NCBI GenBank assembly: GCA_029817715.1
Contig: JARUPY010000397.1
Coordinates: 4,712,001-4,776,000 of the forward strand
Length of the DNA: 64,000 bases
From: Melastoma dodecandrum
Lineage: Eukaryota > Streptophyta > Magnoliopsida > Myrtales > Melastomataceae
Direction: 5' to 3'
The position numbers were made by a program, and so were the translations under genes. The first letter of the stretch is position 1. Each line of letters opens with the position of its first letter. Positions 33,601 through 44,200 of this stretch are shown piece after piece. The notes below the pieces were generated by a model. That model worked only from the letters and a program-made list of their open reading frames with translations. It made no database searches and had not been told where the DNA came from.

Positions 33601-35091
33601 CCACGAATACTTCATAGTCATCTGAGTAAAATCCCACAAGACAGCGCCCAATGACGATAGCCATTCCATCCCGAGGATCATATCGCATCCCTTGATCGGC
33701 ATGATCAACATGTTCGCCTCGTCAGACTCCCCCTGCATCTCCCACTTAAATGCAGGCACCCAAGCTCCGCACTCCACTCTCGCCCCATTGGCTACTAATA
33801 TCCCTCTGCTTGGAATCTCCTGAACATTGTTCACCACCTGTCTTGCTACCTTCGAGTCCAAAAAATTATGCGTGCTCCCGGAGTCCAACAAAATGATCAA
33901 TTTCATCCTCTTATAATACCCAATCACCTTCATTGACCTATTACGTGAATTGAGCGCAATACCGTGTAGTGCATACAAGGACACCACGGGGGTTTCCGCC
34001 TCTTCTGCCGAATCTCCTATATGTTTCTCATCCATCTCCCCTGTTTCAGCCTCCTCTGCATCCAAGGTGATCACGAACGACCTCCTATTGTTACACCTAT
34101 GACTATGAACAAACTTCTCATCGCACCAATAACAGAGATTTTTTTGTCTCTTGTCTTCTAATTCAGCCGATGACAAACGCCTATGGGGTGGCTGATACGA
34201 CTGAGGTCTCGGTGAAGGAAGTGTCGGAGGCCTTGAGTTTCCTTCCCATGGTCGACTGCCTCCCTGCCATCTCATGGGTCCCCTGTTGAACGGAGGAATA
34301 CTCAGCCCCTTAGAATTTGGTTGCTGTTCCCAACGGTTCACACGCGACAGGCTATCCTTAGCCCTTCCCGCTACTCCATCCTCTTCATGAGACAAGGCCT
34401 TGGCCAGCGAAATTGCCTTTTGCAGCGACTTGGGCTCAAACGCCATCACTAACCGCCGTGTCTCCTTCTTGAGTCCACCCACGAACATGGAGACCTGGTC
34501 CTCCATGCTTAACTCTACCTTCGTCACCAACGAAACAAACTCGCTTACATACTCCGAAAGGCTGTGTCCCTCTCTCAAGTCCCTCAATGCAGCAATAGGT
34601 CGAACCATTTCGTGTGGACCAAATCGCATTAACATGGCCGCCGCATACTCTTCCCAACTAATCGGTCCACCAAACTCCCTTCCGCGAACAAAGGCATAAT
34701 GCCAGTCTATAGCTTGACCCGACAAGTGCACCGATGCGATGCTAACCCTCAACTCCGGTGGTGTCGTGTCTAACTCAAAGAATCGCCCACACCTGAATAA
34801 CCACTCCTGGACGTCACTTCCATCAAACATCGGAAATTCTATCTTCGCTTGCCTGCTCGTCCGGTCGGTCGACCATGGCTGTTGGTTTTCCCCCCTTTGA
34901 CGTAAGTTGGCCGATGATTCTGGCAATGGTGACTCTGTATAACCCCCATGTCCTCCCACTTTTACGACTTCCTTCAGACTCGAAATATCACTGCTCATCT
35001 CCTCCATTTTTCTGACAACTTCCTGCAACATATCCTTAAGAGCCTCCATTTCCATCCTCGACTTCAATCGCGTATTATCCGCCACGGGCAT
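30640..35091 (-). pseudogene. Gypsy Gag-Pol polyprotein, one frame broken by two stops
   Basis: A single minus-strand frame opens with ATG at 35089-35091. It holds Gag, a CX2C..H..C zinc-knuckle-like motif (CYWCDEKFVHSHRC, about 34097-34145), and an aspartic protease (LLDSGSTHNFLDS, near 33890). The reverse transcriptase has an FFDD active site (about 32872-32885). RNase H (VVTDASSSRIGAVL, near 32430) follows, then an integrase H-H-C-C zinc segment (31756-31890), the integrase core (about 31690-31180) and a chromodomain-like tail (about 30740-30640). Breaks are in-frame TAG codons at 31756-31758, just after the last zinc cysteine, and at 30718-30720 within the tail. The frame is otherwise uninterrupted for about 4.4 kb. 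Confidence 0.9.
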
Positions 35092-35116
35092 AACACAGCA
35101 AGGCCGAGCTCCGATA

Positions 35117-35128
35117 GCTCTGATACCA
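35117..35128 (-). other. Primer-binding site of the gypsy element
   Basis: GCTCTGATACCA on the plus strand is the exact reverse complement of TGGTATCAGAGC, the sequence complementary to plant initiator Met-tRNA. It lies two bases inside the 5' LTR boundary. Confidence 0.92.
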
Positions 35129-35130
35129 AC

Positions 35131-35633
35131 TGATGGCCGGAAATACTACCACTATTGACGTAAACAGAGCTGAGCCAATTTACTCCCTTAACAACGTCAC
35201 AAACAACATCCACCAGTAACAACTCTTCCACAGCCAGAGATGATTACAAGACCAAACCGACAAGAAGGGAAAAAAATTCCAACCCTATCCACATCCGTCG
35301 CTCCTTCCCTTCCCCTTCATCTTCATTGTTCCCTTCTCAATTTCCAGAAATCTTCAACTCCTCTCTCCTCGGGGCTGTCTGCCCCTTTAACCAATTTCCC
35401 CGCAGACAGCTGGGGTGCGCGGCCGTTGCGAGGGAGTGTAATTCCCCCTTTGTCCCTCGCTTCTTCTTCTTCTGCCCGATTCTTCTTCTTCTTTGGGTTT
35501 GGAGTTCCCATGCGGCCCACTTGATAGTTATGACCCGCGACCCAACCCGGCAACACTTGACCCGATCCATCGAGTGTAAATGAAACAGTGGCCGGTTCCT
35601 TCTTCCAGCTCTCTTCCTCGGCCAACCGCATCA
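35131..35633 (-). repeat. 5' LTR of the gypsy element
   Basis: This is the 503 bp partner of 30118-30620. It carries the presumed promoter of the minus-strand element. Confidence 0.95.
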
Positions 35634-35638
35634 GCCTG
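35634..35638 (+). repeat. Target-site duplication GCCTG (right)
   Basis: It directly follows the CGCATCA end of the gypsy LTR and is the partner of 30113-30117. Confidence 0.95.
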
Positions 35639-36212
35639 ACACCCGGGGAGAAGATTCCCGATAGAATCTATGAGGCACTCTGTCAGAGCAAGCTCGGAAT
35701 CATCATTTTCTCCCCTAGGTTCGGCGAGTCACAGTATTGTCTTGACTAGCTAGTCAGACTTACAGAGATGGGGAAGCCGCTCCTTCCCGTCTTCAGCAAT
35801 ATTGCGCCGTCCGAGCTTAGGGTAGCAGAATATTGCGTGGAACGGGATACGGCGGAGAAGGTGAAGCAGTATACTGATGCTCTGGAGGAAGCGAAACAAA
35901 TTCGTGGCCTTAGGTTCCAACCCAGCACCGGGTTAGGGTTTTTAACAAAATTCCCCAGGAGCGGTTGTTGAAGGTGTCTGTTTGTTTCTGGGAGATTCTT
36001 GTGAGGGTTTTATTATCGTTGTGCTTGTATTATTCTCGACTACGTGACTGGGGTTTCTCCTCCTCCCTTTCAGGAATTGGTCCAAACCGGGGAGGGACAG
36101 CGTGATGTGGTCGACAGGATATTCGTCGAATTAGGGGAAGACCGCCCAGTTTTTTACCCAGCATGCGACTATACACCAGGGCTTGGGGCCACCAATCTCG
36201 GACAAGGTTAGT
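35639..36212 (+). pseudogene. TIR-only paralogue, rest of exon 1, intron and exon 2
   Basis: Exon 1 continues to 35931. The donor context is changed from GGGTAAGG to GGGTTAGG but still begins GT. The intron runs to 36073 and exon 2 begins at 36074. The TAG at 35747-35749 stands at the codon matching Glu122 of the intact copy, the presumed catalytic residue. In exon 2 one base is missing near 36104 compared with the intact copy. Similarity fades after GGACAAGGTTAG near 36212. Removing the two elements would leave the exon colinear with the intact gene. Confidence 0.9.
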
Positions 36213-37060
36213 TAAGGAGGCCGCGAATGGCAAAAGTTTTATGTAGGAAAAAGGCAGGCAGGTAGTAGCCTCCCCAAGTTCTCCGTCCTTCGTTTGCAAG
36301 CATTTTCTTGGACAGAGGACAAAACATATGTTTATTCTTCTTCTTTCTTCGTACATTCGATTCCTGCGACGTTCGTAAAGATCTTCTTTTACTGGATAAA
36401 TTTAGGTAAAAATTAAAATGCAGTCGTCAGTTGTCAGCCGGCAAACGAAAACTCGTCTATATAAATCGTATTCGAATGTTTCTCTTGAGCTTTTGTGTAG
36501 GGGGGTCAACGTGTGTTTAAAAGTTTAGTGTTATCATCATCGGACTCTCTCTACCTCTTCTTCCTCTTCTTTTTCAGGACTTGTCTCTTTTTTTCATATT
36601 CTTCTTCTTTGTATGTAATAAATATTCGATACAAGTTTGCCGTATTTATTATAGGAACATTCCTCCTCTGATATGGATCGGGAAACGGAATGGACTCACT
36701 CTCTGTCCATTTTTAATTTATATAGGAATTTTAATAATTACTTTTCTAATGCACTCGACATCGTCAGTCGAAACTACCAATCAAACTGAATGATCATCCT
36801 ACCAATTCAAGGTTTCTCCGAACTTTGGATATGCAAATTATTTAAAAAAAAAAACAATGTAACTACAGGGATCATTACAAGCGATTTATTCAGACAAATG
36901 ATATACACAGGAGGGCACCATTTTCCAGAATCATTTCCAGACAAATGGTATACACAGAATCATTTATTCAGACAAATGGTATACACAGGAGGGCACCATT
37001 TTCCAGAATCATTTCGTAACAAAAACATTTCTGCTGATAGATTAACTCTTTTCAAAAATA
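36213..37060. other. Intergenic with short tandem repeats
   Basis: The left part still resembles the 3' flank of the intact TIR gene (for example CAAAACATATGTTTATTCTTC near 36322). At 36892-37020 the string GACAAATG.TATACACAG occurs three times, twice followed by GAGGGCACCATTTTCCAGAAT. No gene is seen. Confidence 0.6.
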
Positions 37061-37063
37061 AAT

Positions 37064-37335
37064 TTAAACGATGTACAGCCCCAAACTCTCGTTTGACAAC
37101 CGCGACTCTATAATTACAAAGAACACGGGTTCAGGAACGCGAGTTAGGATTTCTGGACAAAAGACGTTGTTCTAAAACGAGAGTTTATGTAAAATACATA
37201 AACTTGCTGCTCGGAGTCCTTATTTCGAAGGAATTGTGGTAGTAACTTAAACTCGCAGTTGGGAACAACGACTCTAAGCATAAGTCGCGTTCGCCAACCG
37301 CGAGTTTGGTCAGACACAAAACAACCCGGCCTCGG
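37064..37335 (+). repeat. Left long inverted repeat (outer part)
   Basis: Matches the reverse complement of about 40540-40845 with moderate divergence. Shared strings include AAAGAACACG, GAGTTAGGATTTCT, GACTCTAAGCATAA and CGGATGGGGTTT. Within it the motif AACTCGCGGTTGGCGAAC and its complement recur in degenerate form, for example at 37255-37275 and 37284-37306. Confidence 0.75.
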
Positions 37336-37754
37336 ATGGGGTTTGTTGTATCACAAGAAGAGGGTTTGTTGGGGTTGTTTGGAAAGTGGTGCTTTGCTGT
37401 ATCACAGGAAGGGGTTTGCGGAACTGCTGCGACACAACGAAGTGTTTCTGGAAATAAGGAACAAGGAAATTTTGGGAGAATACCGTGGCTAACTGTGGAG
37501 CCTTTCACCTTTCTTACGACCAGAGTGTTTCTCTTATACTCCTTTTTCTCTCTTACAACATTTGGAAATTATTTCTCCTTTTATAGTGTCCTAGATAGAT
37601 ATAGAGAAAGCATTTACTCTACCCTGGTTATTAGGTCATTAACTATACCCCACTACCAAGGCATTAACACTACCCCATTAACACATACTAAACGACACTA
37701 AATGAGATTACAAATTAATGACATTTAACATTTTTTTCCAAGTGCCTCTAACTT
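37336..37754 (+). other. About 420 bp present only in the left inverted repeat
   Basis: The right repeat continues directly from GGATGGGGTTT into TCTAAG...GCGAGTCTTAGAAAATCACGTTCGCC, while on the left the corresponding GCGAGTCTTGGAAGAAATCAC appears only at 37769. The intervening sequence includes CATTAACACTACCCCATTAA-type short repeats. It is either an insertion on the left or a deletion on the right. Confidence 0.55.
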
Positions 37755-37815
37755 GCACTTAGCAATGGCGAGTCTTGGAAGAAATCACATTCGCCAACCG
37801 CAAGTTAGTCTGGAT
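37755..37815 (+). repeat. Left long inverted repeat (inner part)
   Basis: GCGAGTCTTGGAAGAAATCAC and TTCGCCAACCGCAAGTTAGT match the reverse complement of about 40455-40500. Confidence 0.65.
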
Positions 37816-38093
37816 TTAAAGCCAATCTTCTCCTTTGTTTCCTCATTTGGTCTCATTTGTGTTTTGAAAACCTAAATCGCTCTCGCCATCCCCTCCGCAG
37901 CTTAGGTCCTCTCGCCATCCCCTCCGCAACTTAGGTCCTCTCGGTGGAAAACAAATTGTGATATTTACAAGGAGGAAGATCATAATCGACATAGTTGTCC
38001 TAATAAATGTTAGTAAGTGTGTTTTATGTACACATACATTGTTTTGCTAATTATTGTATTTGATGTACTTATTCTTTTTCATTTTTTTAGGAT

Positions 38094-40046
38094 ATGGATC
38101 CAGGTCCGAGATTGATGGATATCTTGAGCGGCCAAGTAGACCATCGTTCAAGTACTGTATGGGAAGATGGATATACGTCGGTAAGTTTCAAAATTGATAA
38201 CGGTAATGTATCATAGAATGCCGAAGTAACCAATCTATGTTAATTTTTGAATTGTAGAATCATGTACTCAAGTCGAACTGAGAAATCCGAAAGATACATC
38301 GTGACGAACGCATGGACGTATATTTGCGTCAGGCGGGTTTCTATGGTGTGGCAAAGGTCCCATATATTCAACTTGATTGGGCTTTGATAACGGCATTGGT
38401 CGAGCGATAAAGGCCAGAAACTCACACTTTTCACATGGTCCATCGATATGTCCATACATTGCAAGATATTCATGTACAGCTAGGACTACTGGTGGAGGGA
38501 GATGCTATTATTGGTTACTCTTCAAATGCTTCAGGGGCTATGTGTATGGAGTTATTGGGTAATGTGCCTCCAAAGAGTGCTATGAAGAACAGTAGAGAGA
38601 AGATGACATGGCTAGCTGAAAATTACATCTTACCTGAATGGGCGACAGAGGAACATGTTCAACAGCATACTCGTGCTTTCATTCTTCCCTTATCGGGAGA
38701 ATGCTATTTCTAGATAAGTCCGACAATCTAGTGCATTTGATGTGATTCCCTTTCATAACTGATTTTGAACATGCTGAAACATATAGTTGGGGAATGGCCT
38801 GCTTAACATGGTTATACCATAGTCTATGTGGGGTCGTAGATCCTAGAGCTTCTCAGATTTCTGTTGCACTAAACTTGCTACAGGTTTGGGGTGAGATCGA
38901 TTTCCTCACATTGCCCCTCTTCGGCATCAGACAGTTTATGTTACGGGTGTGCCTTTGAGTTACAGATGGCGAGGGGCGATGGATATCCGTACTATATCGA
39001 CACATGTCATGTCATCTTATAGGGCAGCACTTGATAGACAGAGTCCCGATCAGATACACAACAACACAATTTATTTCAATTACCTAGATAATTAAAGTGG
39101 TAATACTGCATTTATATTATTTAGGTTATTTGACATCCATATACGGATCAGATACTTGCTATGCTCCCTAAATATTGTCTAGATGGAAGGGATTCATGGT
39201 GTAGTAGAGTGTCCCTGGTGTGTTTCCACATTGTTGAGCGGCACTTCCCCAATAGAGTGATACATCAATTCAGAGATATTCAACTAGTTCCGAGGCCATG
39301 CGACACCCAGAAGCTCTTACATAAGATTGATTTGCGCGGCAAATCAATGAACAACTGGGTTGAAATTCATAGACAGTATGTGGATACGTGGAATGATCGT
39401 ATGTCTCGAATTGTGCCTTATCTCTAGGAAACCAATGTGTTGTATGTTGAATGGTATTCAAGGCGCACTCGGATGTACATTTCACACATTGGTGCGATGC
39501 TTGGTACCTTGGTAAGTATATTAGTAAGTGTGCTTTTCTTTACTTATTGAACAATACATAATCACTTTCATTTTCTCAGCTAAGGAAGATTAAAGTTAGA
39601 GCAACCCAACCTGAAGAGGTCATGAGTCTCGCCAACGAAGCTACGGCTTTGTTGACTCGGTACTCGCCAGTACGTCTATATGGTCGTTGTGGAGGATTGG
39701 AGGACCAACCGGACATTGAGCAGCAACCTAAAGTAGAGAACGAAGAAGCTGCAATGGATGAAGAAGCTGAAATGGATGTCGAGGATCAAGATTATCAAAC
39801 CAAGGAGGTGTTATGGAGTCTCAGGAAGAGGGGATGATGATATTCCAGGTCACACAACTTGCGCCAATAGACTCGAGATACGATTTCATCACCCCATACA
39901 TGGAACAACCATCTACGTCTACTCCACCAGTACCTCTCAAGGGCCCTCGAGACTTCCATTTTCCGGAGGATGAGCAACCGGTCTCTCAGATAACACAACT
40001 CTTTTCAGGGTCTTCGTCGCGCCAGGAAGAGGTTGCACTTCCATAA
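38094..40046 (+). pseudogene. Plant mobile domain (PMD / MAIN-like) gene, decayed
   Basis: The start MDPGPRLMDILSGQVDHRSS resembles the MDPGP..........HRS opening of PMD proteins. The diagnostic RPETHTFH and LQDI..QLGLLVEGDAI blocks follow at 38405-38500. Later parts in other frames (SWGMACLTWLYHSLCG near 38790, VIHQFRDIQLVPRPC near 39260, DLRGKSMNNWVEIHRQYVD near 39335) complete the domain. PMD proteins are nuclear factors linked to transposon silencing and genome stability, and PMDs also occur inside transposons. Stops near 38279 and 38408, frameshifts near 38700-38960 and the stop at 39424-39426 show it is dead. Intron-like breaks appear at about 38180-38257 and 39513-39579. The C-terminal part (39580-39837) is acidic. 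Confidence 0.85.
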
Positions 40047-40359
40047 TCGCCACCTCCAGTTCGCCCCCTCCGTTACTCTAGAAGAATCAGGAGTCGTGAA
40101 GGGAGAGGTTGCATTACTACATTAATTAGTCAGCTCTTTTACCCAATTCTATTTGGTTTTGTGGACCGGAATTGTCATTTCTTCGGATGCTTCTCATTAT
40201 TGGATGATAATTTCTTTTTATGGTGTTGAACTTTCACTAACTAACTTCGAATGTGTAATGTATATTGGATGATAATTTCATTATATCGTGTCGAATGTGT
40301 AAAAACAGGAAAGTTTAATTATGAGTTGTGGAATTGTCATCAAAGTTTTTTAAGTCGAG

Positions 40360-40845
40360 GTTCAGGGTGGCGAGTTACAGCAAAACTCGCTTTTCCATGC
40401 CGCGAGTTTTATGGACTTGGAGAAATCCCCTTCCGAGGCTTGGTTTTGATGTCGGAGCAAACTGGCGATTGGCGAACGTGATTTTCTAAGACTCGCAGTT
40501 GCCAGCCCCGAGTTAGAAGAACTTAGAAAAACCCCATCCGATGCCGGGTTATTTGGTGTCTAACTAAACCCGCGATTGGCGAACGAACCTTTGTTATGCT
40601 TAGAGTCGCTATTCCCAATCGGAAGTTTAAGGGTAGCAACACATTACCTTCAAAATCGGGGTTCCAACCCGCGAGTTTATATATTTTTCATAAACACGCA
40701 TTTGAAAACAAGTCTTTTTGTCCAAGAAATCCTAACTCACGTTTCCGAACTGCGTGTTCTTTATAATTCAAAAGTCATGTTTGTCAAACGCAAGTTTGGA
40801 ACCGTACATCAGGGTTTTACAAACTATTTCATAAATATTTTTACG
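40360..40845 (+). repeat. Right long inverted repeat
   Basis: It is the reverse complement of the left repeat, with the same degenerate internal motif (GCGATTGGCGAACG, CTCGCAGTTGCCAGC, CCCGCGATTGGCGAACG). The outer end is not sharply defined. Confidence 0.7.
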
Positions 40846-41267
40846 AATCAACAATAATTCCGTGCAAAACCATAGAGTTTACATTGTATAATCCTTTCCT
40901 TTTGGGTAGTAAAGTAAACATATCCAGGAATATACAAAATCAAAAAGGGATGCTGGATAAGAAAAAAAACTAGTAGTAATGATAAAAAAAATTGCAATGA
41001 ATCCCCGCCTCATAAGACTAACGAACTATGAGGACCTAACACTAACAATGCAGAGTACGGCAATCCAAAAAATGAACGAACTTGTATCTATTCTGATATG
41101 CTATTGATGAGGCGGGGATGCAGGCATGATTGGGGCTTTAAAAAAATTACACCCTTAAAAATGATATACATGGGTAGAGGAATGAATTGAAAAAAGGAAT
41201 GTACAGATCGTTGAGGCGCTGCGACTCCAAGAGGCTGTGCGCATCACGTGGCCGGGGAGCTTTTCTC
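40846..41267. other. Downstream flank and presumed 3' UTR of the myosin gene
   Basis: No gene is seen. CCCCGCCTCAT near 41003 and ATGAGGCGGGG near 41106 form a short inverted repeat about 100 bp apart. Confidence 0.6.
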
Positions 41268-44200
41268 CTAAGAATCGTGGAGGAAATGGAAGGCCGGGTT
41301 CTCGAGGAGCTCCTCCGCGGGTTTAACATCCTCGAAATCCTTTTCTTGCAGTGAATTTGACAGCTCGTCCACCGAGAACGGGATACTGCGCCACGAGAGT
41401 GAATTAGGCGAAAACAGAGAACGGTCACATTGTCGTAAAGATAAAAAGGCCGGGTGCATGTAATGATGTGGTGGTCGGAAGTGGACGCACCTTGAATTGT
41501 CGTCCAACAAGAACGAACTGCTGGCTGTGCTGTTGGAGTCCTCGGTCATTAGGATCCTCATGCTTGAGATCACCTGAATGACACAAACAGGAGAAGATCA
41601 TAAGTTTCAAAACGAACCTAGAAACAAGCATGGACAACCATCAAGAGGTGGATGAAGGGATTACTTCGGGGGAAACGCTCTTTGTATTGTAGCTGTCGTC
41701 CCAGTAGAGGGTACATATTCTGTACAGCTGCTGGACACTCAGTATCTGGTAAGAATGAAGCAAATGTCAGATGTTGCAACTGAATGGCAGCCCCTACCGT
41801 TGTACATACAGATTCGACTCCGGAAATTGATTAGGCAGTATACAGTCGGACAACCCAGCTGTCTAGAGTTGAGATACCCCATTTACTTATTCAAACTGAT
41901 TAAATTAGCTTGTCATCCCAGTTCAGACGCAAAACATTTTTTTGTTCTATTCTTCTGTTTTGTAATTAATTTACTTCTTTCCAAAGCCAGAGCATTCAAC
42001 AGTTTTCAAAAGGCCCCGACAAGCTCCCTATTATTGGTCCTTCGACGTGAATGAAATAAGGGGGACAAAGAACAGGAGACTCACTGGGCATAAGTCATTA
42101 GTGATCTCGTCGTAGGAAATCCTGTACTTCTGATGAATTACCTGATAATCACAGTTCCGGAGAAAGCAAAATAAGAAAATGTCCAAGCCCCATACTTGGT
42201 ACATAAAATAGGAACATGAAAATTTTGAAAGTCATTAAGCGAGAAATCGATCGTCAAAGAATTAGCCAACCAAGCCCCATCACATAAGACTTTCATAGTA
42301 CGTGTAGTCACTACTGAAGGAATTCTCAGGGAATCCAGATGACATCTATTGAATCCCAATTGAAATTCAAGGTTCTCATAAAAAAGCAATTATTGGAAAC
42401 ATGGAAAATTTCAAGATCTTATGAGAATGAATTAAAGAGTAAAGAATCTCAGAGAACTAAAAGGCAGATACAGATGTAAGATTCAAAAAATCAGACCAAG
42501 ACAAGGACTTCATATAAATTTTCAGCAACTTACCAAGAATCCAACAGCCTGTCTAATGTGTTTCAATTCCTCCCAAGACGAGCCTGCGTACTGTAATTTT
42601 TTTATAAATCAGTTATAATGCCGTAAACAATGCGTACTAAACACTCAAAGATTCAACAAGGAGAAACAGAAACGGCACTGTGAAAGCACGGCACACTCAT
42701 GTCGTCTTTAAGGAATTCGAGTTAAGAGATCAAGGCTCCATCTTAAGCTTTACTTGATGCTACCGCTCTATCCAATCATAGAACAGGTTCTTTCACCTAC
42801 CCCTCGAATTCCTCAAGTGGCAGCACCGAACAGTTTCCACCATGGAAAAAATCCCAACATGAACACTTCAACCAAGTGGGGAAAAAAATCCTAGCTCAAC
42901 TACTTGTCAGGCAAAAAAAAATATGCGCACAACTTCCCTTACAAAATATTTCATTATGGTAGATATGAAAAGATTGGTCAAACTAAATACCTCTTCTTTG
43001 AATTCCGAACACCAACAGCTTAATTGCCAAAGCACTCACACTAATGGAAGACATCAAGCCAGCAAAACAGATAGGCATAACAACCATAGCCATCCAAACA
43101 GACGCGGAACCACTAAAGCACTACATACATGGTGAGCTCGCATGCCCCCTACTAATCCCCCCCCCCATTGTGACTAATTGCAGATCGCTCTTAAATGAGT
43201 TCAAGCTGATGATAATCAGTCACATTTTGCAAAGAAAGAATCGGGTAGCGGACAAGCATGCGAAACAGGCTGCACTACAAGACGAGGAGTCTACCGTCTT
43301 TTATCCCACCAGACTATGTGTTAGATATAATACACCAAGACCTTCCGGCCCCAAACCCTCAAGAGGTTTCGGGCCGCTCATTGGTGTAATCTAAACACTT
43401 GACGCCTAGGATATCTATGCATCTCTATTCTACAAAAAAAAAATACCTCTTCTTTTGCTTGGCAACACCATAACTCCAATTCGGCTAACCCGGCTTTTAC
43501 ATATTCCCCATTGCTGAAGGTACAACATTCACGGCGAAGAAGAAGACTGAAATTTTCCCCAATAATCCAATTACAGCAGCTCAGGAGTGATTATATTATA
43601 TATAAGAGTATAGGGATTAAAAAAACGAAATACCTGTTGAATAGTTGAACATTGATAAATGAGAATGTCTGAGTAAAGATCTTTCGTACTAGAATAGGAG
43701 GAACCTATTAAGCAATACTTAGTTAGCAACAGAGAGAAAATGAGTAAAAATAAAAGTACTGCCATAGACATTGAAATAAAAGCGGGAAAAAGCAACAAAA
43801 TCACATACAAAATTCTCCTTCAAGGTACAAAGAAGTGTATTCAGGGTATCAATGATGTGCTGCCAGTGATTGGAAGGCGAATCTTTTCCGAAAGAACGTC
43901 CAGATCGTAAGACACTTCCCTTAGATGTCCTTGGTGCCTAACACGATGAAAACACTTGATCTCATACAGTGAAACGATAATTTGTTGAGAAATTTACATT
44001 TCAAATTGCCAATCCTCGTAAAAAAAAAAATCAGAGTGGAAAATCATCGGACCTCTTCTTTTGCTGGAGGAGAATTACAAGAATTACAAGGTAGAGTATC
44101 TCAAACCATGTTAACGATAGGAGTCAGCAGCAAATAGAAACAACACAACACACTAATTTTATTGAGATAAGGTTATTTATCTGTTTATATCACTGGAAAT

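Larger units (their letters stand above)
30118..35633 (-). mobile_element. Ty3/gypsy chromovirus-type element, 5.5 kb, nearly intact
   Basis: It is a compact element with two 503 bp LTRs (30118-30620 and 35131-35633), both TGATGGCC...CGCATCA. A 12 of 12 Met-tRNA primer site and a polypurine tract are present, and GCCTG target duplications flank it. The coding strand is minus. By eye the LTRs differ at about six of 503 positions, so the insertion is recent compared with the other elements here. The small size, short LTRs, single Gag-Pol frame and chromodomain-like tail point to the chromovirus branch, perhaps the Reina clade; the clade is an inference. Confidence 0.92.
37064..40845 (+). mobile_element. 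Putative DNA transposon with long inverted repeats carrying a PMD gene
   Basis: Inverted repeats of several hundred bases (37064-37335 plus 37755-37815 on the left, about 40360-40845 on the right) enclose a decayed PMD gene. The outer GATGTAC.G....CCAAACT...CGTTTGACAA block on the left matches the reverse complement of the right end. A long-inverted-repeat unit with a captured or resident PMD gene resembles Mutator-like elements. I find no transposase frame and could not define the exact ends or a 9 bp target duplication, so the class is inferred. Confidence 0.55.

Noticed and set aside
36892..37020. Regularly spaced repeats suggestive of a CRISPR array
   Set aside because: There are only three units with irregular spacing in a plant nuclear context, so these are ordinary tandem repeats.
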